Shown piece after piece: positions 1 to 5,258 of a stretch of DNA of 6,618 nt; position 1 is the stretch's first letter; each line of letters begins with the position of its first letter. Source of the DNA: Gammaproteobacteria bacterium. Lineage in GTDB: Bacteria; Pseudomonadota; Gammaproteobacteria; Tenderiales; Tenderiaceae. The DNA is taken from positions 1 to 6,618 of the forward strand of contig JALTMR010000167.1 in the NCBI GenBank assembly GCA_027001525.1, read 5' to 3'. The position numbers and the translations under genes were made by a program. The notes beneath the pieces were generated by a model. It was not told where the DNA came from and did no database searches. It saw only the letters and a program-made list of their open reading frames with translations.

Positions 1-8
1 ATGTAACG

Positions 9-38
9 AAAAATCGGGGAAATTTGAACCACTCTCCC
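9..38 (-). terminator. Possible weak intrinsic terminator after slyX
   Basis: Read on the minus strand, GGGAGA (33-38) can pair with TTTCCC (17-22) across a 10-nt loop, giving a 6-bp stem with one G-U pair. After two further C and GA comes a run of five T (9-13). The position, about 40 nt downstream of the slyX stop codon, suits the end of the rsmJ-slyX transcript. The stem is short and the T-run is not immediately adjacent, so this is only a candidate. Confidence 0.3.
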
Positions 39-75
39 ATCAGCGCAGTAGATTATTCCTAAGTCCGACAGGCTC

Positions 76-288
76 CTAGTAGTGGGGCGGCGGCGTCTCT
101 TCGGCATTTGGTCGGACAAATTCAGCACCATTATCCAACTGCTCTTTCTGCCGCGTCAGCTCCGCCAGCAACAGGTCGATCTGATCCTGCTGCTTCACCA
201 CCACCTCGTTCAGCTCCTGCAGGATGGACTCCTGATAGGTCAGGCGGATCTCCAGGTCCATGACACGATTTTCTAACTGTTCACTCAT
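76..288 (-). CDS. slyX: SlyX family protein
   Basis: This is a 70-residue protein, matching the usual SlyX length of about 70. It begins MSEQLENRVMDLE and ends in the PPPHY tail typical of the family. Nearly all of residues 4-52 has the charged/hydrophobic heptad pattern of a coiled coil, rich in E, Q, L and R. It has no signal peptide or membrane segment and is probably cytoplasmic and oligomeric. The family is widespread in Proteobacteria, but its biochemical function is not established. The start ATG (286-288) is preceded by AAGGA (minus strand, 294-298), which overlaps the stop codon of rsmJ, and only 9 nt separate the two genes. Co-transcription, and probably translational coupling, with rsmJ is therefore likely. 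Confidence 0.93.
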   Translation of the reverse strand: MSEQLENRVMDLEIRLTYQESILQELNEVVVKQQDQIDLLLAELTRQKEQLDNGAEFVRPNAEETPPPHY

Positions 289-297
289 AAAAATCCT

Positions 298-1086
298 TCA
301 GCTTTTGGGGCATAGATAGACGTCGAAGCGGGTACTCTTGCCCTCAAACACCAAACCGGGTTCGGGACCGTCAACTGGCGCCGCCTTGCGCGGCCGTTTT
401 ACCACCACCCGCTTGCGTGCCGCCTTCAACGCGGCCTCCAGAAGCGCCGGCGCATCCGGGTCGCTGCCCAGCAGCGCTTTGAAAAGGCGCATCTCTTTTT
501 TAACCAGCGCACTTTTATCACGCTGGGGAAACATGGGGTCAAGGTAGACCACATCGGCCAGCGCGCCTTGCCGCTCCGCCTCCAGCACCTGGCGCGCATC
601 ACCGATCTGCAACGACAGCCGCTCGATGACATCCGCCGCCTCTTCATCAGAAGAGGCTCGCACCAGGCCGTCGTGCAGCAACGCCCCCACCACGGGTGAA
701 CGCTCCAGCATCGTCACGCGACACCCCAGGTTGGCCAGAACGAAAGCATCGCGCCCCAGCCCGGCCGTGGCATCCACTACGGCAGGAATCACCCCCTTCT
801 TCACCCCCACAGCTTTGGCAATCAGTTGCCCCCGGCCACCGCCAAACTTGCGCCTATGCCCCATCGCACCACCAACAAAATCAACATAGACCGGCCCCGG
901 GGCATCCGCCGCCAGCAGACGCAACTCCAAACGCGCCGCCGTCACCACCAACACCAGCCCGGTGCCGACCTCTGCCGGCCCGACCAGGGGCAACGCCAGC
1001 TGCTGCGCCAACTGCCGGGCCTGAGCCAGACGAATCGCATCCGCAGCAGCCCTCTCTTCGATCACTACAGCAACAATGGCCGACAC
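298..1086 (-). CDS. rsmJ: 16S rRNA (guanine1516-N2)-methyltransferase RsmJ
   Basis: RsmJ uses S-adenosylmethionine to make m2G1516 in 16S rRNA of the small ribosomal subunit (EC 2.1.1.242). The 262-residue product is close to the roughly 250 usual for the family. It has a glycine/arginine-rich family motif at residues 72-87 ([16 protein letters not shown]), an SAM-binding motif I at 105-113 (DATAGLGRD), an acidic end of strand 2 (MLER), a catalytic-type LDPMFPQ motif at about 182-188 followed by [10 protein letters not shown], and VVVKRPR near 227-233. All are hallmarks of RsmJ. The reading frame is open back to 1242, but the first 52 codons of that stretch have no family resemblance and run through the promoter and into the riboswitch leader of the divergent operon. 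The GTG at 1084-1086 is preferred because AAGGGG (1094-1099) lies 7 nt upstream of it and the family fold begins there. slyX follows 9 nt downstream. Confidence 0.95.
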   Translation of the reverse strand: MSAIVAVVIEERAAADAIRLAQARQLAQQLALPLVGPAEVGTGLVLVVTAARLELRLLAADAPGPVYVDFVGGAMGHRRKFGGGRGQLIAKAVGVKKGVIPAVVDATAGLGRDAFVLANLGCRVTMLERSPVVGALLHDGLVRASSDEEAADVIERLSLQIGDARQVLEAERQGALADVVYLDPMFPQRDKSALVKKEMRLFKALLGSDPDAPALLEAALKAARKRVVVKRPRKAAPVDGPEPGLVFEGKSTRFDVYLCPKS

Positions 1087-1093
1087 ACCCAAT

Positions 1094-1099
1094 CCCCTT
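1094..1099 (-). promoter_or_regulatory. Ribosome binding site fixing the rsmJ GTG start
   Basis: AAGGGG on the minus strand lies 7 nt before the GTG at 1084-1086. No comparable site precedes the longer ATG alternative at 1240-1242, so this site decides the start. Confidence 0.7.
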
Positions 1100-1118
1100 G
1101 ATCTCGTTTCGGCGGCAG

Positions 1119-1149
1119 AGAATACCACCCCCGTAACCGATCCGGACAA
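1119..1149 (-). promoter_or_regulatory. Possible rsmJ-slyX promoter
   Basis: On the minus strand TTGTCC (1144-1149, 4 of 6 consensus positions) and TATTCT (1119-1124, 4 of 6) are separated by 19 nt. This would place a transcription start about 25 nt before the rsmJ GTG. The spacer is longer than the preferred 17 nt, so the call is weak. A second option is TTGTCA at 1174-1179, the reverse complement of the -35 box of the divergent cobalamin operon, but it lacks a convincing -10 box. Confidence 0.25.
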
Positions 1150-1173
1150 CCAAATAACCCACGCCGGCAGCGG

Positions 1174-1202
1174 TTGACAAGCCTGGGGGTGAAAGATAGA
1201 TT
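1174..1202 (+). promoter_or_regulatory. Sigma70-type promoter of the cobalamin operon
   Basis: A perfect -35 box TTGACA (1174-1179) is followed by a 17-nt spacer and a -10 box TAGATT (1197-1202; 4 of 6 consensus positions). The predicted transcription start, about 1208-1210, falls immediately before the first strand of the riboswitch P1 helix at 1212. That fit between promoter and RNA is strong independent support. The operon leader would be about 305 nt long. Confidence 0.72.
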
Positions 1203-1211
1203 GGCGCGTTA

Positions 1212-1406
1212 GCTTCAGGTATCCCGGGGCCTTAACAAGCACTTAACGCGCTTAACTGCCTCAAGGGATGAAAAGGAAAGTCGGTGCGCCGGGCCCGGAT
1301 CGAAAGAGACGGCCACAGGGCAACGCCGACGCTGCCCCCGCAACGGTAGGCAAGCCGGTGGTTCAACCCCACCCCGGGCTTGTGAGCCCGGAGACCGGCC
1401 TGAAGC
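1212..1406 (+). ncRNA. Cobalamin riboswitch aptamer
   Basis: This leader RNA binds a cobalamin and lowers expression of the downstream operon. The conserved landmarks are in order: an AAAAGGAAAG stretch (1271-1280) running into CGGTGCG (1282-1288), the near-invariant GCTGCCCCCGCAACGGTA (1331-1348), and the B12 box AGCCCGGAGACCGGCC (1385-1400). The aptamer is closed by a perfect 8-bp P1 helix, GCTTCAGG (1212-1219) with CCTGAAGC (1399-1406). P5 pairs GTCGGTG (1280-1286) with CGCCGAC (1324-1330) around a long 37-nt loop. After the conserved core a single hairpin pairs CAAGCC-GGTGG (1351-1361) with CCACC-bulge-GGCTTG (1369-1382). The peripheral arm usually marked by GCCACTG...GGGAAGG in large class-I cobalamin riboswitches is not visible, so this is a compact form. 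The identification is secure; the secondary structure beyond P1 and P5 was drawn by eye. Confidence 0.95.
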
Positions 1407-1513
1407 GCAACACGGCACTGCGGAGGGCGGCCTGCCAGTTGGGAGATGACCACCGTCGCTCCCCTCTTCTGCCTCTCCTTCGCACCAGAATTTTTAGAGA
1501 TGCAGCCAGCCCA
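1407..1513 (+). promoter_or_regulatory. Riboswitch expression platform and cbiA leader
   Basis: Two hairpins can be drawn between the B12 box and cbiA. The first pairs GGGAG (1441-1445) and TGAC (1447-1450) with GTCG (1455-1458) and CTCCC (1459-1463) around a CACC loop; it is followed by a C/T-rich run but no true U-tract. The second pairs 1469-1477 with 1497-1505 (eight pairs, one mismatch) and would bury the purine stretch AGAGA (1496-1500), the only Shine-Dalgarno-like sequence just before the cbiA GTG. The absence of a clear intrinsic terminator favours control of translation (or Rho) over classic attenuation. This reading is inference. Confidence 0.4.
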
Positions 1514-2830
1514 GTGAACAAAACGCCCCACCATTGCCCCGCCCTGCTCATCAGCGCACCTGCGTCCGGCCAGGGCAAAACCACCGTGACAGCGGCGTTG
1601 GCACGCCTCTATACCAGCCAGGGCAAGCGGGTACGGCTGTTCAAAACCGGCCCCGATTTTCTCGATCCGATGATTCTCCAGCACGCCAGCGGCTTGCCAG
1701 TCTATCAGCTCGACCTGTGGATGGGGGGCGAGGCCCACTGCCGCCAGCTGCTCCATGATGCCGCGGCCGAGGCGGACATCATTCTGATCGAGGGGGTCAT
1801 GGGGCTGTTCGATGGCACCCCCTCCAGCGCCGATCTGGCCGAACTGTTCGGCATTCCGGTGCTGGCGATTGTCGATGCCACGGCAATGGCACAGACCTTC
1901 GGCGCCCTGGCCTTTGGCCTGGCCAACTACCGAGCCGGCCTGCCCTTTGCCGGCGTGCTGGCCAACCGCGTCGCCAGCCCGAGTCACGGCGAGATGCTGG
2001 CCGAGAGCCTGCCGGCCGATCTTGCCTATTTGGGCGCACTACCGCGCAGCGAGTCCTTTGAACTGCCCGCGCGCCATCTGGGTCTGCTTCAGGCAGAAGA
2101 GATTGCCGATCTCGACCGCCGCATCAACGACGCGGCACAAGCCCTGCACAAAAACGGTTTTGACTACCTCCCCGCGCCGGTCTGTTTCGAGCCCGCCGCG
2201 CAGCCCATACCCGGCAACTCATTACAAGGCGTACGCATCGGCGTCGCCCGTGACCTCGCCTTCTCCTTCGCCTACCCGGCCAATCTGGAGCTGTTGCAAG
2301 CCATGGGCGCGCAGCTGGTTGAGTTCTCCCCGCTGGCCGATCAAACCCTGCCCGAGATCGACAGCCTCTATCTGCCCGGTGGCTACCCCGAACTCCACCT
2401 CCAGCAACTGGCAGACAACGAAGCGATGAAAGCGGCGCTGACGGCCCACCACGCCGCGGCTAAACCGATGGTGGCCGAGTGCGGTGGCATGCTCTATCTG
2501 CTCGAATCGCTCACCGACAAAGCGGGGCAACAAGCAGCCATGGTCGGCCTGCTACCCGGCCACGGCGTGATGCAGCAGCGTTTGGCCAATCTGGGGCTGC
2601 ACAGCGTCGAGCTGCCCGAGGGCGAAATGCGCGGCCACACCTTCCACCATTCACAGATGGAGAGCAGCCTGACGCCCGTTGCCCGGTCGCAGGGAGTACG
2701 CAAAGGCAGGCGCGGTGAAGCGGTCTATCGCGAAGATCGCCTCCACGCCTCCTATCTCCATCTATACTTTCCATCAAACCCGGCGGCGGTGGCGCAACTG
2801 TTTGCACCATCGCCATCACCAACCAGTTAA
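1514..2830 (+). CDS. cbiA: Cobyrinate a,c-diamide synthase CbiA
   Basis: CbiA uses ATP and glutamine to amidate the a and c acetate side chains of cobyrinate (EC 6.3.5.11). The 438-residue protein has both expected domains. The N-terminal ATP-dependent synthetase half has a P-loop SAPASGQGKTT (14-24), KTGPDFLDP (44-52) and LIEGVMGLFDG (92-101). The C-terminal class-I glutamine amidotransferase half has YLPGGYPE (286-293), the nucleophile Cys323 in AECGGMLYL and His416 in ASYLHLYFP. The frame stays open upstream to 1268, but those 82 codons cover the riboswitch and do not resemble the family. The GTG at 1514 puts the P-loop near the N-terminus, as in homologues, although its Shine-Dalgarno (AGAGA, 13 nt upstream) is weak. 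A five-codon ORF (1500-1517) ends with its TGA overlapping this GTG. CfbB of coenzyme F430 synthesis is related, but the cobalamin context argues for CbiA. It is the first gene of the riboswitch-controlled operon. Confidence 0.95.
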   Translation: MNKTPHHCPALLISAPASGQGKTTVTAALARLYTSQGKRVRLFKTGPDFLDPMILQHASGLPVYQLDLWMGGEAHCRQLLHDAAAEADIILIEGVMGLFDGTPSSADLAELFGIPVLAIVDATAMAQTFGALAFGLANYRAGLPFAGVLANRVASPSHGEMLAESLPADLAYLGALPRSESFELPARHLGLLQAEEIADLDRRINDAAQALHKNGFDYLPAPVCFEPAAQPIPGNSLQGVRIGVARDLAFSFAYPANLELLQAMGAQLVEFSPLADQTLPEIDSLYLPGGYPELHLQQLADNEAMKAALTAHHAAAKPMVAECGGMLYLLESLTDKAGQQAAMVGLLPGHGVMQQRLANLGLHSVELPEGEMRGHTFHHSQMESSLTPVARSQGVRKGRRGEAVYREDRLHASYLHLYFPSNPAAVAQLFAPSPSPTS

Positions 2831-2844
2831 ATCCCAGTTAAATC
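2823..2844 (+). repeat. Perfect 11-bp tandem duplication across the cbiA stop
   Basis: CCAGTTAAATC occurs twice head to tail (2823-2833 and 2834-2844). The first copy contains the cbiA stop codon TAA (2828-2830). The duplication lengthens the cbiA to cbiM spacer and ends exactly where the ribosome binding site of the next gene begins. Confidence 0.9.
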
Positions 2845-2851
2845 AAAGGAG
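2845..2851 (+). promoter_or_regulatory. Strong ribosome binding site of the CbiM-like gene
   Basis: AAAGGAG lies 6 nt before the ATG at 2858. It is the best Shine-Dalgarno match in the operon, which suggests that the membrane component is translated efficiently on its own initiation site. Confidence 0.8.
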
Positions 2852-2857
2852 CACATC

Positions 2858-3538
2858 ATGCATATTGAAGCGGGCGTCGTTGAAGGCGCAAAAATGGTAC
2901 TCAGTTACGGCACAGCTGCTGCGGCTTTAGGCTTTGCTGCCAAAGTCGCTGTGGATACGGCCAAAAAAGATGGCTTGACCTCGCTGGCCCTGAGAAGCCT
3001 GTTCACCACATTGCTGGTCTTTTCATTTTTTGAAATCCTGCCACACCAGCCTGTGGGCGTCTCTGAAGTCCACTTCATTCTCGGCTCCACCCTCTTTCTG
3101 ATCTTTGGCGCTGCGCCTGCGGCGATCGGCCTGGCGGCTGGCCTGCTGATTCAGGGCCTCTTTTTCGCCCCCTTCGACCTGCCTCAATACGGCATGAACA
3201 TCACCACCCTGCTGGTGCCTCTGTTCGCCATGGGCCTGATCGCCCAGAAGATCATTCCGCAAAACGTCGCCTACAAAGACATCAAATACTCCCAGGCCCT
3301 CAAACTGTCCGTAGCCTACCAGGGTGGCATCGTTACCTGGGTTGCTTTCTGGGCTGTTTATGGTCAGGGCTTCGGCGCTGAAAACCTCACCCAGGTGCTT
3401 ATTTTTGGCGCGGCTTACATGAGTGTGGTTCTGTTGGAACCTGTGCTGGACTTGGCGGTACTGGCTGCTGCAAAGGCGCTACACGGCCTCAAACAGAGCC
3501 CACTGGTTGAAAAACGCCTCTACACTGCCAACGCATAG
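2858..3538 (+). CDS. cbiM: CbiM-like cobalt transport membrane protein (ECF-type S component)
   Basis: This 226-residue integral membrane protein belongs to the CbiM/NikM family of substrate-capture subunits of energy-coupling-factor metal transporters. It would import Co2+ for the chelatase encoded two genes downstream. The N-terminus starts directly with Met-His-Ile; in characterised CbiM/NikM proteins the amino terminus and His2 bind the metal. A second conserved histidine is probably His72, in SEVHFILGS, and the family's asparagine-containing loop is seen as YGMNIT (111-116). About six or seven hydrophobic segments are visible, near 14-32, 43-62, 72-104 (probably two), 114-131, 150-169 and 177-204. 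There is no cleavable signal peptide, as expected if His2 must stay at the free N-terminus. No CbiN, CbiQ or CbiO gene is adjacent. About a third of its alanine codons are GCT, and TTT is common, unlike the GCC/GCG-rich neighbours. The gene lies 27 nt after cbiA and 12 nt before cbiF. The metal specificity is inferred from context. Confidence 0.85.
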   Translation: MHIEAGVVEGAKMVLSYGTAAAALGFAAKVAVDTAKKDGLTSLALRSLFTTLLVFSFFEILPHQPVGVSEVHFILGSTLFLIFGAAPAAIGLAAGLLIQGLFFAPFDLPQYGMNITTLLVPLFAMGLIAQKIIPQNVAYKDIKYSQALKLSVAYQGGIVTWVAFWAVYGQGFGAENLTQVLIFGAAYMSVVLLEPVLDLAVLAAAKALHGLKQSPLVEKRLYTANA

Positions 3539-3550
3539 GGCTGATTGACG

Positions 3551-4336
3551 ATGGGCAAAGTGTGGTTTGTCGGTGCCGGGCCGGGTGACCCTGACCTGAT
3601 CACCGTCAAGGGGCGCAATCTGATCGAGCAGGCCGATGCCATTCTCTACGCCGGTTCGCTGGTGTCGGAGACCGCAACACGCTGGGCTGGGCCGGGCTGC
3701 GCGATCGAGGACTCCAAGGGGATGGACCTGGAGGAGATCATCGCCTGGCTGATCCGCAAGGCCCGTGAGGGCGAGACGGTGATCCGCCTCCAGACCGGCG
3801 ACCCCGGCCTCTACGGCGCGTTGATCGAGATGGTGCAGCCGCTGGACGAGGCGGGCATCGACGTGGGCGTGGTGCCCGGCGTCTCCTCGGCCATGGCGTC
3901 GGCCGCCGCCGGGGTGGAGAGCCTGACCCTGCCGGAGGTGACCCAGACCGTCATCCTCACCCGCGTCGAAGGCCGCACCCCCATGCCCGAAGGTGAATCG
4001 CTGGCCGAGCTGGCGCAGCACCACTGCACGCTCTGCCTGTTCCTCTCCATCACCTTGCTGAAAAAGGTGCAGACCGAGCTGCTGCAAGCGGGCTGGACCG
4101 AGGATGCCCCCATACTGGTGGTCCACAAAGCCAGTTGGCCGGGGGAGGAGAAGATCATCCGCGGCACCCTGGCCGACATCCGGGAAAAGTGCCGTGCCGA
4201 AAAGATCAACAGCCAGGCGATGATTATCGTCAGCCCCACCCTCGGCGCGCGCCAGTGGAACGAACTGAAAAAATCGAAGCTCTACGACAAAAGCTTCAGC
4301 CACCGCTTTCGCAAAGCACAGACCACCTCGCAGTAA
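3551..4336 (+). CDS. cbiF: Cobalt-precorrin-4 C11-methyltransferase CbiF
   Basis: CbiF transfers a methyl group from S-adenosylmethionine to C-11 of cobalt-precorrin-4 (EC 2.1.1.271); CobM is its counterpart in the aerobic pathway. The 261-residue protein is one complete tetrapyrrole methylase domain. It shows the N-terminal glycine-rich motif VGAGPGDPDLIT (7-18), ILYAGSLV, the SAM-site motif LQTGDPGLYG (80-89), VVPGVSSAMASAAA (107-120), and the C-terminal VVHKASWPGE followed by IIRGTLADI. The pattern of GAGPGDPDL plus LYAGSLV is characteristic of CbiF/CobM rather than CbiL or CbiH. The ATG at 3551 is preferred over the TTG at 3545: AGGG (3537-3540), overlapping the preceding stop codon, is 10 nt from the ATG but only 4 nt from the TTG. 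The stop is 10 nt before cbiX. Confidence 0.95.
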   Translation: MGKVWFVGAGPGDPDLITVKGRNLIEQADAILYAGSLVSETATRWAGPGCAIEDSKGMDLEEIIAWLIRKAREGETVIRLQTGDPGLYGALIEMVQPLDEAGIDVGVVPGVSSAMASAAAGVESLTLPEVTQTVILTRVEGRTPMPEGESLAELAQHHCTLCLFLSITLLKKVQTELLQAGWTEDAPILVVHKASWPGEEKIIRGTLADIREKCRAEKINSQAMIIVSPTLGARQWNELKKSKLYDKSFSHRFRKAQTTSQ

Positions 4337-4346
4337 GGAACCTTGC

Positions 4347-5258
4347 ATGAAGACCAACATCCTCCTGGTGGGCCACGGCTCACGCAACAAAAACGGCAAC
4401 CGTGAAATCGAAGAGTTCGCCGCCACCTGGCGCGCCATGAACCCGCAGTGGCAGATCGAAACCTGCTTCATCGAGTTTGCCGAGGTGCTGATCGACCAGG
4501 GGCTGGACAACGCCGCCCAGGGGGCCGAGCGGGTCATCGTCGTACCGCTGATCCTCAACGCCGCCGGCCATGTGAAGATGGAGATCCCCCACTTCATCGC
4601 CGACGCCCGCCAGCGCCACCCCGGCGTCGAATTCATCTACGCCCGCCACTTGGGGGCCACCGACGCGGTACTCGACATCCTCAAGCGCAACCTGCGCAAG
4701 GTGATGATGAGCCTCGACATGCCCGACCCGAAAAGCACCGGCGTCATCCTGCTGGGGCGCGGCTCGTCGGACCGCGTGGCCAACGGCGAGGTGGCAAAGA
4801 TAGCCCGCTGGCTGTTTGAAGAGAGCGATCATGAGCTGGTGGACATCGCCTTCACCGGCATCACCTACCCACGCCTGGAAACGGCGGTTCAACGGCAGGT
4901 GGCGCTGGGCATGACCCAGGTGGCCATTCTGCCCTACTACCTCTTCACCGGCACCCTGATCGAGCGCATCAAACGCCAGGTGGAGCGCCTCCAGACGCAG
5001 TACCCGCAGACCGCTATCGCCAACGGCAACTATTTCGGTTTTGAGGATGAGATCTACGCTCTGCTCAACCAGCGCGTCAACGAAGCCATGGGGGAGATCG
5101 ATGACGCTGAGTGCGCCATGATGGAGTGCGACGGCTGCCTCTACCGCCAGGAGGCCGAAGCCGAGCACCACCACCATCACGGCCACGACGATCCGCATCA
5201 CCACGACCATTCGCACCACCAGGCACACCCCCTCGCACATAAAGAGCCCAAGGTATGA
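4347..5258 (+). CDS. cbiX: Sirohydrochlorin cobaltochelatase CbiX, long form with MxCxxC motif and His-rich tail
   Basis: CbiX inserts Co2+ into sirohydrochlorin (EC 4.99.1.3), the committing step of the anaerobic cobalamin route. The 303-residue protein is the long form with two chelatase-like domains. The N-terminal domain carries the metal-binding pair His10 (GHGSR) and His75 (GHVKMEIP). The second domain has LLGRGSSD with Arg138 where the first has histidine, and PYYLFTGTL, the usual signature of the inactive half in long CbiX proteins. The C-terminus has M259-E-C261-D-G-C264, an MxCxxC motif like that reported to hold a [4Fe-4S] centre in the Bacillus megaterium enzyme. A tail follows with 14 histidines among residues 274-298, probably for metal storage or delivery. 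The AAGGA site (4335-4339) is 7 nt before the ATG. The stop overlaps the cbiC start as ATGA, so the two are probably translationally coupled. Confidence 0.95.
   Translation: MKTNILLVGHGSRNKNGNREIEEFAATWRAMNPQWQIETCFIEFAEVLIDQGLDNAAQGAERVIVVPLILNAAGHVKMEIPHFIADARQRHPGVEFIYARHLGATDAVLDILKRNLRKVMMSLDMPDPKSTGVILLGRGSSDRVANGEVAKIARWLFEESDHELVDIAFTGITYPRLETAVQRQVALGMTQVAILPYYLFTGTLIERIKRQVERLQTQYPQTAIANGNYFGFEDEIYALLNQRVNEAMGEIDDAECAMMECDGCLYRQEAEAEHHHHHGHDDPHHHDHSHHQAHPLAHKEPKV

Noticed and set aside
1087..1242. A 52-codon N-terminal extension of RsmJ from an ATG at 1242
   Set aside because: It overlaps the divergent operon's promoter and leader, has no RsmJ-like sequence and no ribosome binding site, whereas AAGGGG precedes the GTG at 1086.
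1283..1454. GGTG (1283-1286) with the CACC hairpin loop (1451-1454) as the L5-L13 kissing contact
   Set aside because: Four complementary bases are too few to claim, and these G residues are already used in the P5 helix.
1441..1480. Hairpin 1441-1463 as an intrinsic terminator of the riboswitch
   Set aside because: The stem is good, but the following bases are C-rich with scattered T rather than a U-tract, so termination without Rho is not supported.
1268..1513. An 82-codon N-terminal extension of CbiA read in frame from an ATG at 1268
   Set aside because: The stretch is the riboswitch aptamer and its expression platform. It lacks CbiA-like sequence and would move the P-loop to about residue 96 instead of near the N-terminus. 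It is open because the region is GC-rich.
1439..1513. TTG at 1439 as the cbiA start, with GGAGGG (1422-1427) as its ribosome binding site
   Set aside because: It would add 25 residues with no family resemblance ahead of the P-loop and lies in the platform hairpin; the GTG at 1514 fits homologues better.
1514..2830. CfbB (Ni-sirohydrochlorin a,c-diamide synthase) as the identity of the first gene
   Set aside because: The protein families are homologous, but the cobalamin riboswitch and the cbiF, cbiX, cbiC and cbiD genes point to cobyrinate as substrate.
3479..4636. A long (385-codon) minus-strand open frame opposite cbiF and cbiX
   Set aside because: It is the antisense shadow of two well-conserved genes in GC-rich DNA, and its translation is low-complexity with no recognisable domain.
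4380..5240. A 286-codon minus-strand open frame opposite cbiX
   Set aside because: Its valine-rich N-terminus is the complement of the histidine codons of the CbiX tail; there is no ribosome binding site or domain to support it.
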